Assembly: GCA_002831545.1 (NCBI GenBank)
Contig: CP025095.1
Coordinates: forward strand, 2,170,001-2,234,000
DNA length: 64,000 bases
Reading direction: 5' to 3'
From: Streptococcus suis
GTDB lineage: Bacteria; Bacillota; Bacilli; Lactobacillales; Streptococcaceae
Shown here: positions 7,909 to 16,808 of the stretch, piece by piece
Position numbering within the stretch: the first letter of the stretch is position 1
How the letters are laid out: each line of letters starts with the position of its first letter
Notes under the pieces: generated by a model
The model's database searches: none
Seen by the model: the letters and a program-made list of their open reading frames with translations, nothing else
What the model was told of the DNA's origin: nothing
Position numbers and translations under genes: made by a program

Positions 7909-9480
7909 CTATTCAATTGTTAACTTCGACGGATCTTCAAATGTATAAATTGGAATCAAACCCGCTTCTTCTACATTTTTCACACGATTGTTCACCGCCA
8001 ACACTTTCTTGTTATCAACGATTGGGTAGATAGCAGCTTGGTCAGCCAGTGTCGCTTGCAAATCATCATAGATTTGTTCGCGTTTTGTTTGATCCAATTC
8101 AACAGCTCCTTGTTCAAAGAGGCTATCCACTTCGTTTGAAGACAATTTGAAGTAGTTTGAAGCTCCACCTGTTTTGAATAGGCGGGCATATTGATCAGGG
8201 TCATTTCCCATGATATAGCCACCCAAGAAGAGGTCATAAGCTGTTGAACCTTCTTTTTTCAACTCTGTAAAGAGTGCTGTAGAGTCCCCACCTGCCAATT
8301 CAACTGTCACACCAATAGCTGACAATTGTTGTTGAATTAAGGTAGCCTGTAAGGTTTGAGCTGCATCAGAACCTGCATAACCAAGATTTAAAGTCAAATT
8401 GCTAACACCTGCTTCAGATAAGAGTTGTTTTGCTTTTTCTAGATTCTGCTCATATTTCTCAACATCTTCGGTCACATATGGATTGGCAACTGGCAAGAAT
8501 GAATATGGATTTTCATAGTATTTTTTATCCAAGTAAGCAGCTTGGTTAAACTCTTCTTTATTTAAGGCATACAGCAAGGCTTGACGAACTTTTACATCCT
8601 TCAATTCTTCAGTCGAAGTATTGAGCCCAAGATAACCGACACGATTCTCACTATAGGCATAGGTTGTGATAGTATCCGTACTCAAATCTTGAATATCAGA
8701 AGGAAGGACAAATGCCGCGTCCACTTCACCTGTTTGTAAGGCTACTTTAGTCGTATCAGCACTTTCAATTATCCTCAAAACAAGGTTATCAATTTCAGCT
8801 TTTCCCTTGTAGTAGTACTCATTAGCAGCAAGTTTGATATATTCACCATGCTTGTATTCTACAAACTTGTACGGACCAGTTCCCACTGGTGTCGCTGTCA
8901 ATTGGCTTGCTGAGAAGTCTGCCTCATCCTTGAAAACGTGCTGTGGAATAATGTATGTTTCCGTAACAATATTGTCCAAGGCTGGTGCAGAAATAGCTGG
9001 AAGAACGAATTTAACCGTGTAATCATCCAACTTTTCAAGCGTAACTGGTTGGTCGTTTATATAAAGACCGTCTGAACCACCATTTTCCTTTTTAATTTTT
9101 TGTTCATAAGTAAAGATGACATCATCAGCATTGAAACTTTCCCCATCAGACCACTTGACATCTTGACGGAGTTTAACGGTGATACTTAGACCATCTTCGG
9201 CAACTTCATAGGAATCTGCCAATTCATTTACATAAGTACCATCTGCTTCAACACGAATAAGTGGAGAGTAAATAAAGTTAGTTAAGGTTAAGCCCCAACG
9301 GTCACTAGTGTTGATTGGGTTTGTCGAACTAGGATCTCCATTAATTGCATAAGTAAAAGTTTCCGAATCGGCAACTGAGTTTGAGCTTGATGAGGCAGTT
9401 GATGAACCGCTACTAGCACAAGCTGCCAAGGTTAGTACCGCTACTGTAGATAATAAGCCTGTGAGCCACTTCTTTTTCAT
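7909..9480 (-). CDS. Peptide ABC transporter substrate-binding lipoprotein (SBP_bac_5)
   Basis: 523 aa. The signal peptide ends in a lipobox LAAC with Cys21, followed by a Ser/Ala-rich linker, so it is membrane-anchored outside the cell and delivers ligand to the OppBCDF-like subunits. The SBP_bac_5 body is recognisable: TNPINTSDRWGL near the N-terminus, KWSDGESFNADDVIFTYE, PVGTGPYKF and VRQALLYALNKEEF. Length is normal for Opp/Dpp/App-type proteins. It is first in the operon and diverges from metE across 291 bp. Candidate promoter on the minus strand: TTGTCA, 17 nt, TAGACT. Ligand is unknown. Confidence 0.92.
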   Translation of the reverse strand: MKKKWLTGLLSTVAVLTLAACASSGSSTASSSSNSVADSETFTYAINGDPSSTNPINTSDRWGLTLTNFIYSPLIRVEADGTYVNELADSYEVAEDGLSITVKLRQDVKWSDGESFNADDVIFTYEQKIKKENGGSDGLYINDQPVTLEKLDDYTVKFVLPAISAPALDNIVTETYIIPQHVFKDEADFSASQLTATPVGTGPYKFVEYKHGEYIKLAANEYYYKGKAEIDNLVLRIIESADTTKVALQTGEVDAAFVLPSDIQDLSTDTITTYAYSENRVGYLGLNTSTEELKDVKVRQALLYALNKEEFNQAAYLDKKYYENPYSFLPVANPYVTEDVEKYEQNLEKAKQLLSEAGVSNLTLNLGYAGSDAAQTLQATLIQQQLSAIGVTVELAGGDSTALFTELKKEGSTAYDLFLGGYIMGNDPDQYARLFKTGGASNYFKLSSNEVDSLFEQGAVELDQTKREQIYDDLQATLADQAAIYPIVDNKKVLAVNNRVKNVEEAGLIPIYTFEDPSKLTIE

Positions 9481-9771
9481 AGCACTTCCTCCAATTTCAA
9501 AAAGTAGTACTAGTCTATCAAGGATTTAAAATTTTGACAAATATATAATATTTATCAACTCATAAAGAAAAACTATAACGATACTATCTACCCTGTTTTA
9601 TGAAGTGTTGAAAAAGAAAATAGTTGCATTATATAGTAGACATTCTAAACACGAAATCCATACCAAGGTTGTTATAACTAAAAACTATAACAACATCTAA
9701 TTTTTTACAATTATACAAGAGTCGTTTTTTCTGTTAGGATAGGGGCATAGAAATATTTTGGAGGAAAAACC
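9481..9771. promoter_or_regulatory. Divergent control region between peptide transporter and metE
   Basis: Gene-free AT-rich region serving both the minus-strand transporter operon and plus-strand metE. It holds the palindrome described at 9668-9694, other partial half-sites of the type ACTATA (near 9590 and 9630) and a -10-like TATACA at 9712-9717 for metE with no good -35, as expected for an activator-dependent promoter. The metE ribosome binding site is GGAGG about 8 nt before ATG. Confidence 0.6.
9668..9694 (+). promoter_or_regulatory. Palindromic MtaR/CmbR-like (LysR-family) operator upstream of metE
   Basis: Perfect 9-bp arms GTTGTTATA / TATAACAAC separated by 9 bp, ending 18 bp upstream of the -10-like TATACA. 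The core resembles the TATAGTT-type palindrome reported for streptococcal methionine regulators of the LysR family (MtaR/MetR/CmbR). Position just upstream of the promoter suits an activator. The identity of the regulator is inference. Confidence 0.6.
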
Positions 9772-12021
9772 ATGACTACTACTATTATCGGCTTCCCACG
9801 TATCGGAGAACACCGTGAGTTAAAATTTATTACTGAAAAATACTTTAGAAATGAAATTCCACAAGAAGAGCTTTTGGAAGCAGCTAAAGACTTACGTGCT
9901 AAGCACTGGAATATTGTTAAAGAAGCAGGCATTACTGAAATCCCAAGCAACGACTTCTCCCACTATGACAATGTTTTGGATGCAGCTGTTCTCTTCAACA
10001 TCGTACCTAAAGCAGTACAGAACCTTGACTTGACCGACCTTGAAAAATACTTCGCTCTTGCACGTGGTTATCAAGGAGAAAAAGGGGACGTGCGTGCTAG
10101 ACCCATGAAAAAATGGTTCAACACCAACTACCACTATATCGTTCCAGCTATTGCAAAAGACACAGAAATCAAACTAGCTGGTCATAAGATTTTCGATGAA
10201 TTCCAAGAAGCAAAGAACTTGGGCATCACAACTCGTCCAGTTTTGATTGGTCCATTCACACTCTTACAATTAACTGATTTTGAAGAAGGTTTAACTGCTA
10301 CTGATTTCGCTGATAGCTTAGTTGCAGCCTACGGACAAGTCTTTGAAAAATTGGCAGAGCTCGGTGCTGAAAAAATCCAGTTAGACGAGCCTAGCTTGGT
10401 CAAGGACTTGACTGCAGAAGAAAAAGCCCTTTTCCTAAACATCTACCAAACACTCTTGGCAGACAAGAAAGGCTTGCAAGTCCTTATTCAAACCTACTTC
10501 GGCGATGTGCGTGATATTTACACAGAATTGACCAGCCTCCCAGTTGATGCCATCGGCCTTGACTTCGTTGAGGGAAAAGAAACTGCTGCCCTTGTTGCGA
10601 CAGGTTTCCCAACTGACAAGACCCTCTACGCTGGTATTGTAAACGGTAAGAACATCTGGCGTAACAATTATGAAAAGAGCCTAGCTGTTTTGGAGGCTAT
10701 CCCTGCTGAAAATCTTGTCTTGACAACTTCTTGCTCACTACTTCATGTACCATTTACAACAGCCAATGAAGAATTTGAACCAGCTATCCTCAACCACTTT
10801 GCCTTTGCAGTTGAAAAACTGAGCGAATTGCGTGATTTGGATGCTATTCGCAATGGACAAGGCGAATCTGCTCTCACAGCTAACAAGGAACTCTTTGCCC
10901 TTGAACGTGTGGGGCGTGACACAGCGCTTGCTGATCGTTTGGCAGGATTGACAGATGCAGACTACACTCGCCTTCCAGTCTTTGCGGAACGTGAAGCCAT
11001 TCAACGCGAAAAATTGAACCTGCCACTACTTCCAACCACTACTATCGGTTCCTTCCCTCAAACCAAGGAAGTTCGTAGCACACGCTTGGCCTTCCGCCGT
11101 GGAGATATTACCGAAGCTGAGTATGATGCCTTTGTAGAAGCTCGTACGGATGAGTGGATCAAGTGGCAGGAAGAAGTTGACTTCGATGTCTTAGTTCACG
11201 GTGAGTTTGAACGAAACGACATGGTAGAGTACTTCGGCGAAAACCTGTCTGGCTACCTCTTTAGTAAAAACGGTTGGGTACAATCATACGGTATGCGTGG
11301 GGTAAAACCACCAATCATCTGGGGTGATGTAACACGCTTGAACCCAATTACTGTCAAATGGTCTAGCTACGCTCAAAGCCGTACAAATAAACCAGTCAAA
11401 GGTATGTTGACAGGACCTGTAACCATCCTCAACTGGTCATTCCCACGTGAAGATATTTCTATCAAAGAATCGACCCTTCAAATTGCCCTTGCTATCAAGG
11501 AAGAAGTTCTCGACCTTGAAGCAGCGGGTATCAAGATCATCCAAATCGACGAAGCAGCCCTTCGTGAAAAACTACCACTCCGTCGTAGCGACTGGTACAG
11601 CGAGTATCTTGATTGGGCAATCCCTGCCTTCCGTTTAGTACACTCAACTGTTGCACCAGATACACAAATTCACACTCACATGTGCTATAGCGAATTTACT
11701 GACATCATTCCTGCCATCGACAATATGGATGCGGATGTTATCTCCTTTGAAGCCAGCCGTTCAAATCTTGTTATTCTAGATGAACTCAAGGCTAAAAATT
11801 TCCAAACTCAGGTAGGTCCTGGTGTCTATGACATCCACTCTCCACGTGTCCCTGCCGTTGATGAAATTGCACACACCATCCAAGCCATCCTTGCAAAAGT
11901 ACCGAAAGAAAAAGTTTGGATTAACCCAGACTGCGGACTCAAGACTCGTGGCGAATCAGAAACAAAAGCTAGTCTTATCCACTTGACCCAAGCAGCTAAG
12001 GCAGCAAGAAAGGAACTCTAA
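9772..12021 (+). CDS. metE: Cobalamin-independent methionine synthase
   Basis: 749 aa, normal MetE length. It transfers the methyl group of 5-methyltetrahydropteroyltri-glutamate to homocysteine to make methionine in the cytoplasm. The N-terminal half begins [16 protein letters not shown] and contains the [10 protein letters not shown] segment. The C-terminal catalytic half starts at [14 protein letters not shown] and has the zinc ligands in [10 protein letters not shown], the Glu/Cys region and the final Cys in [11 protein letters not shown], with [13 protein letters not shown] for homocysteine binding. metF follows after 3 bp, so the methyl donor is made by the same operon. Confidence 0.98.
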   Translation: MTTTIIGFPRIGEHRELKFITEKYFRNEIPQEELLEAAKDLRAKHWNIVKEAGITEIPSNDFSHYDNVLDAAVLFNIVPKAVQNLDLTDLEKYFALARGYQGEKGDVRARPMKKWFNTNYHYIVPAIAKDTEIKLAGHKIFDEFQEAKNLGITTRPVLIGPFTLLQLTDFEEGLTATDFADSLVAAYGQVFEKLAELGAEKIQLDEPSLVKDLTAEEKALFLNIYQTLLADKKGLQVLIQTYFGDVRDIYTELTSLPVDAIGLDFVEGKETAALVATGFPTDKTLYAGIVNGKNIWRNNYEKSLAVLEAIPAENLVLTTSCSLLHVPFTTANEEFEPAILNHFAFAVEKLSELRDLDAIRNGQGESALTANKELFALERVGRDTALADRLAGLTDADYTRLPVFAEREAIQREKLNLPLLPTTTIGSFPQTKEVRSTRLAFRRGDITEAEYDAFVEARTDEWIKWQEEVDFDVLVHGEFERNDMVEYFGENLSGYLFSKNGWVQSYGMRGVKPPIIWGDVTRLNPITVKWSSYAQSRTNKPVKGMLTGPVTILNWSFPREDISIKESTLQIALAIKEEVLDLEAAGIKIIQIDEAALREKLPLRRSDWYSEYLDWAIPAFRLVHSTVAPDTQIHTHMCYSEFTDIIPAIDNMDADVISFEASRSNLVILDELKAKNFQTQVGPGVYDIHSPRVPAVDEIAHTIQAILAKVPKEKVWINPDCGLKTRGESETKASLIHLTQAAKAARKEL

Positions 12022-12024
12022 TTT

Positions 12025-12885
12025 ATGATTGGTCAAACCCCAAGTCTCTCATTTGAAATTTTTCCTCCAAAACCAGCAGTAGGCAATGAAAAGATTATCC
12101 AAACTCTCGATGAGATGCAAGGTTTGGCCCCTCATTTTATCAGTGTTACATGCAGCAATAACAATTTGAACGTAGAAGAGACGACTGTCAAGTTGGCTAA
12201 CCATGTTCGCAATGAATTGCATATTCCAACTATCGCACATTTGCCAGCTGCTTACTTGACAAAAGAAAAGGTCCGATCCGTTCTTCATTCTCTCGATGAA
12301 ATTAGTGTGCATCAGATTTTAGCACTTCGTGGCGATATTATTGAAGGTCTTCCCCCTAAAGAGGACTTCCAGTATGCAACTGACTTGATTTCCTTTATCA
12401 AGGAAGAAGCCCCACATTTTGACATTATTGGAGCCTGTTATCCAGAAGTACATCCAGAATCACCAAATTCTGTTTCAGACATCAAAAATTTGAAAAAGAA
12501 AGTTGATGCCGGTTGCTCAACCTTGGTAACTCAACTCTTCTTCGATAACGAAGCATTTTATAACTTTCAGGAGAAATGTTCTCTAGCAGACATCGAAGTG
12601 CCTATTATCGCAGGTATTATGCCTATCATCAACAGGAATCAGGCACTTCGACTCTTGAAAACCTGTGAGAATATCCGCCTCCCTCGTAAATTCAAGGCCA
12701 TCTTGGAAAAATACGAGCACAATCCTGAATCCCTACGCGCAGCAGGTCTGGCCTATGCTGTAGATCAGATTGTTGACTTAGTGACCAATGATGTCGCAGG
12801 TGTTCATCTTTATACCATGAACAATGCCGAAACGGCCCGCACCATCCATCAAGCAACTCATTCGCTATTCAAACATTATAGTTAG
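12025..12885 (+). CDS. metF: 5,10-methylenetetrahydrofolate reductase
   Basis: 286 aa FAD-dependent reductase, typical MetF length. It makes 5-methyl-THF for MetE. The N-terminus LSFEIFPPK carries the catalytic Glu of the family; HISVTCSNN-type strand, DIIGACYPEVHPES and CSTLVTQLFFDN are TIM-barrel FAD/folate motifs. Translation probably couples to metE because only 3 bp separate stop and start. Confidence 0.96.
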   Translation: MIGQTPSLSFEIFPPKPAVGNEKIIQTLDEMQGLAPHFISVTCSNNNLNVEETTVKLANHVRNELHIPTIAHLPAAYLTKEKVRSVLHSLDEISVHQILALRGDIIEGLPPKEDFQYATDLISFIKEEAPHFDIIGACYPEVHPESPNSVSDIKNLKKKVDAGCSTLVTQLFFDNEAFYNFQEKCSLADIEVPIIAGIMPIINRNQALRLLKTCENIRLPRKFKAILEKYEHNPESLRAAGLAYAVDQIVDLVTNDVAGVHLYTMNNAETARTIHQATHSLFKHYS

Positions 12886-12891
12886 AAAACT

Positions 12892-12920
12892 CCCCTGAGC
12901 CCAAGCTCAGGGGTTATTCT
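12892..12920 (+). terminator. Terminator of metE-metF
   Basis: Perfect 9-bp GC-rich stem CCCCTGAGC / GCTCAGGGG with a CCAA loop followed by TTATTCT, 6 bp after the metF stop. Confidence 0.9.
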
Positions 12921-13128
12921 ATGCCCTGTGACTCCCAAAGACTACATGATAATTTTTTCACCCCATCATGACATTAATCCAGCAGATGTCTAGGTATGTG
13001 ACATCTTGCTTACAATAACGAACAGCCATTTAAAATACAGTCACAAGGAGTAAAAATGGCACTAAGAGGAGACAGAGAAGCGATGAAATGGAAAAATATA
13101 GACAATATGTAAAGACCCCCAGTTGAGA
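12921..13128 (+). other. Gene-poor stretch before the IS110 element
   Basis: No long coding frame. It contains a plausible promoter-like segment (TTGCTT near 13007, AT-rich -10 near 13030), then AAGGAG and an 18-codon open frame described separately. The right part runs into the left end of the IS110-family element. Confidence 0.4.
13056..13112 (+). pseudogene. 18-codon open frame with good ribosome binding site, possible gene stump
   Basis: An AAGGAG site 6 nt before ATG introduces an 18-residue frame (MALRGDREAMKWKNIDNM). The stop falls 16 bp before the IS inverted repeat. It may be the 5' stump of a gene lost when the element arrived, or simply a chance small frame. No homologue is recognised. 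Confidence 0.3.
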
Positions 13129-13210
13129 ATTCGTGGATTTACCTGTACACTAGAATAAAAAAAACAATCAACTTCTAACAGGAATTACCACACTCAATTG
13201 GAGGTCTTAT

Positions 13211-14332
13211 ATGTTTCATTTTACCACACTTTTCATCGGAATGGATGTTCACAAAGAAAGTTTTTCACTCTGCTATTATGATATGATGGCGAATCAATTC
13301 AAACATAGCACTAAAGTTGGTCCAAATGTTAGCTATATTGTGAACTATGTGAATGAGCTTCGTCGTTTATATGGTCAAGATGCAGAAGTGTTATGTGGCT
13401 ACGAAGCCGGATGTCTTGGATTTACCCTATATCACCAGCTACAAGCTCACGGGATTCCCTGTATCGTGATGGCGCCTACAACGGTGATGAAGGAAGGATC
13501 TAAGCGTGTTAAGACTGATAAAAAAGATGCAGCTCAGCTCGCAAAAGCTCTGGCCTTTCGTAGCTATCGGCCTGTTCATATTCCTACTGTTGAGGATGAA
13601 CAAGTCAAAGAATATATCCGCATGAGAACAGACCACAAAGTGGCTCTGAAGAAAATCAAACAACAAATTCTTGCCTTCTGTCTCCGACATGATTTTCGCT
13701 ATACCGAGGGAAGCAGTAATTGGACACAGAAACATGTCCGCTGGCTCCATTCCCTAAATCCTGATGGACTTTACGCAGAGATTTTGACAGAATACCTATT
13801 GACCTATGAGAAATTAGTAGATCAAATAGAACGGTATGATGCGCGAATTGAGCAACTGGGTCAAAGCGACAGTTATCAAGAGAAGGTCTCATGGCTCTCT
13901 TGCTTTATTGGCATTAAAACACTAACCGCACTTTCCATTGTGACGGAAATCGGTGATTTTAACCGCTTTGCGACAGCTCAACATTTTGCTTCCTATCTTG
14001 GGCTAACTCCTAACGAAAATTCTAGCGGTGACAAGGAGAGAAGAGGTGCTATCACCAAAGCTGGGAATAGCCATGTGAGACGACTTCTGATAGAAGCTGC
14101 ACAATCATTGGCTAAGGGGACGATTGGGTATAAATCCAAAGAATTGAAACGGAGACAAAGTGGAAACCGAGTGGAGGTGATTGCTTATGCGGATAAGGCT
14201 AATGAACGCTTAAGAAGACGTTATCGCACACTTGTTCTAGGAAAAAATAAGAAACAAAATGTTGCTAAAACAGCTATTGCACGAGAATTGTCTGGTTTTA
14301 TTTGGGGGATGATGACAGGAAGAATAGCTTGA
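13211..14332 (+). CDS. IS110/IS1111-family DEDD transposase
   Basis: 373 aa, full length. The N-terminal RuvC-like DEDD domain has FIGMDVHKE (first Asp), GYEAG (Glu) and KTDKKDAAQLA (last Asp pair). A coiled middle follows. The C-terminal Tnp_20 domain has SYLGLTPNENSSGDKER with the serine proposed as nucleophile in this family and GNSHVRRLLIEAA. GGAGG lies 5-6 nt before ATG. No frameshift, so it may be active. RNA-guided target choice is established for IS110/IS1111 relatives; here it is inferred. Confidence 0.95.
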   Translation: MFHFTTLFIGMDVHKESFSLCYYDMMANQFKHSTKVGPNVSYIVNYVNELRRLYGQDAEVLCGYEAGCLGFTLYHQLQAHGIPCIVMAPTTVMKEGSKRVKTDKKDAAQLAKALAFRSYRPVHIPTVEDEQVKEYIRMRTDHKVALKKIKQQILAFCLRHDFRYTEGSSNWTQKHVRWLHSLNPDGLYAEILTEYLLTYEKLVDQIERYDARIEQLGQSDSYQEKVSWLSCFIGIKTLTALSIVTEIGDFNRFATAQHFASYLGLTPNENSSGDKERRGAITKAGNSHVRRLLIEAAQSLAKGTIGYKSKELKRRQSGNRVEVIAYADKANERLRRRYRTLVLGKNKKQNVAKTAIARELSGFIWGMMTGRIA

Positions 14333-14377
14333 AGTTAGCGCTTGTTTTCATGTACACTTTTGACCATTAAGTTTTAT

Positions 14378-14447
14378 CATCGCAGAGCGATGAGGAATCC
14401 CTATTTCTATCCAAAATCACTGGGTGAATTTGGACAGAAATAAGGAT
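14378..14447 (+). ncRNA. Candidate guide (seek/bridge-type) RNA of the IS1111-group element
   Basis: Downstream of the transposase lie two consecutive hairpins. The first is CATCGC-AGA-GCGATG (14378-14392). The second is a long stem at 14397-14447: ATCC / GGAT, TATTTCT / AGAAATA and TCCAAA / TTTGGA separated by single mismatches, with a 13-nt loop ATCACTGGGTGAA. In IS1111-group elements the guide RNA is encoded after the transposase; location and structure fit. Transcription and loop specificity were not tested. Confidence 0.5.
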
Positions 14448-14603
14448 TGAAATCATGTTTGAATGGAAAGTATCTTGAAGGAGTTTAGGACTTCAAGGTT
14501 TGAGTCATCTACGAAATGACTAAGTGGCACAATTGTGATCCACGCTTATAGAGAGTAGGACTCGCGGCAGAACCATTGACCTGTAGGTAACCAATCCACG
14601 AAT

Positions 14604-14950
14604 ATCAGAGTGGCCAATGCCCGAAGCTAAGAACTAGGCTCTTTCTAGATACTTTTCATTTTTTAATCAGTTCGATTGTTTTTACTTGACAAAGGGCTTT
14701 ACATATCAGTCATTTGAATTAACTTTGATACATCGTCACTTTCGGCTTGCCGTACTCAACGAAAGTGACTTACATCGCAAGTCTTATTTCCAACCTAGAA
14801 CAGCCTCTAGGCTGTTCTAGCAACCTGCACCTCAGTTCCTTGTCTGAAAGCTAATTCATTCGACTATAAACTCCATCCGTTTACAATTTACAATATTCAA
14901 TACAGCATTCTGCTGAATAAATCACATTGATTCCCATATATTTTAATCGT
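14604..14950. other. Non-coding stretch after IS110, with long palindrome
   Basis: No credible gene. It contains a short inverted CTTTCG...CGAAAG motif near 14741-14765 and a 26-bp hairpin at 14795-14820 (CTAGAACAGCC-TCTA-GGCTGTTCTAG) with no T-run. The pattern looks like an intergenic repeat rather than a gene. Confidence 0.5.
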
Positions 14951-14953
14951 AAA

Positions 14954-14985
14954 TAAAAAAACTGACCTTCAAATGAAGATCAGTT
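14954..14985 (-). terminator. Terminator of the purine permease gene
   Basis: On the minus strand AACTGATCTTC-ATTT-GAAGGTCAGTT forms an 11-bp stem with one mismatch followed by seven T, 18 bp after the stop. Confidence 0.9.
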
Positions 14986-15002
14986 CAAGGATAATAAACA
15001 GA

Positions 15003-16463
15003 TTACAAGATGGCTAGAATGATGAAATTCAGAATAAATAGAGCTGTGGCACCCCAAAGGATTGGATGAATTTCTTTAGCCTTACCTGTCGAAACTTTTA
15101 CCAAGCAATAGAAGATAAAGGCTGCTGCAATACCGTAAGAGATAGAGAAGCAAAGCGCCATGAAGAAGGCTGCAAAGAAGGCTGGAAGAGCGTCTTCAAA
15201 CTGGCTCCAATCAACATCAAGGAAGGATGAAACCATCATAACACCGACGATAATCAAGGCTGGAGCTGTTGCAGCATTTGGCACAATTCCAATGAATGGT
15301 AAAATCAAAATTGATAGTAAGAAGAGAATGGCAGTTGTAACAGCTGTCAGACCAGTACGACCACCTGCAGAGATACCTGCAGCCGATTCAACATACGTTG
15401 TTGTATTTGAAGTACCAAATAGTGCACCGATAGAGGTACCAATCGCATCTGCAAAGAGCGCCTTGTCCATCTTAGAGTTAAAGCCTGTACCATTTTCAAG
15501 AGCTTTCTCATCTTCTTCTGAGAAAATACCAGTCTTACGACCTGTACCGATAAAGGTACCAAGTGTATCAAAGGTATCTGACAAGCTGAATGCAAAGATA
15601 GTCATCAAAACAAGTGGTAGACGGCTTGAGTCAGCAAAGAGCGAAGATAGACCATCAAAAGCCGCTAGGAAAGTTGTACCAAGCTCCGCAAAGGCTGTAC
15701 CGATGTTATTGTTTGCAAAGTCGATGGTAGAAAGGTCTACAACACCTGCTGGAATACCAGCTAAAGTCGTTGCAATAATACCAATCAAAATTGCACCACG
15801 CACGTTCTTAATAACCAGAACAGCTGTCAAAAGAAGACCGAACACTGTCAAGAGAACACTTGGATCTGTAAATGTTGAGATAGATGGGACTACACCACCT
15901 CCCGCCAAAACAGAGAAGACACCATTTGAAAAAGTTTCTGCTGTCGCTTCAGCAGGTGCAACACCATTGACAGTGATAATGTCTGAGCCAGAAGTCAGGA
16001 AAGTAATCAGGTTTGAATTTTTAAAACCAAGATAGGCAACGAAAACCCCGATACCTCCACCGATGGCATGTTGCAAGCTAATCGGAATCGCCTTGATAAT
16101 GCTCTTACGAACCTTTGTAACGGTGATAAAAACGTTAAACAAACCGCAGAGGAAAACCATTGCCAAGGCTTCCTGCCAAGTAAAACCAAGACCAATAACC
16201 ACTGTATAGGTAAAGAAGGCATTCAACCCCATACCTGGTGCCAAGGCGTAAGGTACGTTAGCAAATAATCCCATAACAAGCGTTGATACAGCACTCGCAA
16301 TAATAGTCGCTAAAAAGACTGCTTGAGTTGGCATACCTGCCACACTCAATACGCTCGGGTTAACAAACAAGATATATGACATGGCAAAGAAAGTCGTAAG
16401 TCCTGCCATAATTTCCGTAGAAACAGTCGTTCCTTGTTCTTTCAATTTAAAAAATTGATCCAT
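15003..16463 (-). CDS. NCS2-family purine (guanine/hypoxanthine) permease
   Basis: 486 aa from the chosen start MDQFFKLKEQGTTVSTEIMAG; the longer open frame upstream overlaps the promoter and lacks a ribosome binding site, while AAGGAG precedes this ATG. About 12-14 TM segments. AzgA/PbuG-type motifs are visible: MSYILFVNPSVLSVAGMP, ALAPGMGLNAFFTY, SISLQHAIGGGIG, SDTFDTLGTFIGTG and TTTYVESAAGISAGGRTG. It imports nucleobases by proton symport. Single-gene unit between IS110 and a HAD phosphatase, with its own promoter and terminator. Confidence 0.92.
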   Translation of the reverse strand: MDQFFKLKEQGTTVSTEIMAGLTTFFAMSYILFVNPSVLSVAGMPTQAVFLATIIASAVSTLVMGLFANVPYALAPGMGLNAFFTYTVVIGLGFTWQEALAMVFLCGLFNVFITVTKVRKSIIKAIPISLQHAIGGGIGVFVAYLGFKNSNLITFLTSGSDIITVNGVAPAEATAETFSNGVFSVLAGGGVVPSISTFTDPSVLLTVFGLLLTAVLVIKNVRGAILIGIIATTLAGIPAGVVDLSTIDFANNNIGTAFAELGTTFLAAFDGLSSLFADSSRLPLVLMTIFAFSLSDTFDTLGTFIGTGRKTGIFSEEDEKALENGTGFNSKMDKALFADAIGTSIGALFGTSNTTTYVESAAGISAGGRTGLTAVTTAILFLLSILILPFIGIVPNAATAPALIIVGVMMVSSFLDVDWSQFEDALPAFFAAFFMALCFSISYGIAAAFIFYCLVKVSTGKAKEIHPILWGATALFILNFIILAIL

Positions 16464-16502
16464 TTTTTTCATTTCTCCTTTTAATTTACGAACGATAAAA
16501 AC

Positions 16503-16531
16503 ATTATAATCAAAAAACATTCTAATTTCAA
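16503..16531 (-). promoter_or_regulatory. Sigma-A promoter of the purine permease gene
   Basis: On the minus strand TTGAAA, 17 nt, TATAAT, ending about 40 nt before the ATG at 16463. Confidence 0.8.
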
Positions 16532-16576
16532 GTTTTTTAATCTTGAAAACGTTATTTCATTAATTTCCAACCCAAA

Positions 16577-16598
16577 ACATTCGTAAATCCCGAACGTT
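16577..16598. promoter_or_regulatory. PurBox-like pair upstream of the purine permease promoter
   Basis: AAATCCCGAACGTT (ending 16598) fits the AWWWWCCGAACWWT PurR box of streptococci/lactococci except one base. An inverted CGAATGTTTT half lies next to it (16577-16584), and another CGAACGAT lies in the leader (16489-16496). These suggest PurR control; no aptamer of the guanine riboswitch class was recognised. Confidence 0.55.
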
Positions 16599-16636
16599 GC
16601 AGACTTACAAAAATCTATACAAAATTTATCGCTTCT

Positions 16637-16665
16637 TTGCTTTTATTATCTCCTTTTGTTATACT
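16637..16665 (+). promoter_or_regulatory. Promoter upstream of the HAD phosphatase gene
   Basis: TTGCTT, 17 nt, TATACT on the plus strand. It is about 140 nt before the start codon, implying a long leader in which I see no known riboswitch. Confidence 0.5.
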
Positions 16666-16808
16666 GGAAATTATTAGTTCAAGATATGGCTACCTACAAG
16701 TCGTATTCTTTGACGCATAAAACAATTTCTCAGCAATCTAGCTACTACCTAAACATTATTCACTATTAAAAGCTAACATAACGAATCTAGAAAGGAATGC
16801 TACTAAAT

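Larger units (their letters stand above)
13129..14603 (+). mobile_element. IS110-family element of the IS1111 group
   Basis: A complete DEDD transposase gene is bracketed by subterminal inverted repeats: ATTCGTGGATT at 13129-13139 and AATCCACGAAT at 14593-14603. Homology continues inward (ACCTGTACA / ACCTACAG). Such subterminal repeats separate the IS1111 group from IS110 proper. True tips lie some bases outside the repeats and cannot be fixed without an empty site. About 270 bp of non-coding DNA follow the transposase. Confidence 0.8.

Noticed and set aside
15160..16035. 291-aa plus-strand open frame
   Set aside because: It is fully antisense to the purine permease, whose TM content, promoter and terminator are clear.
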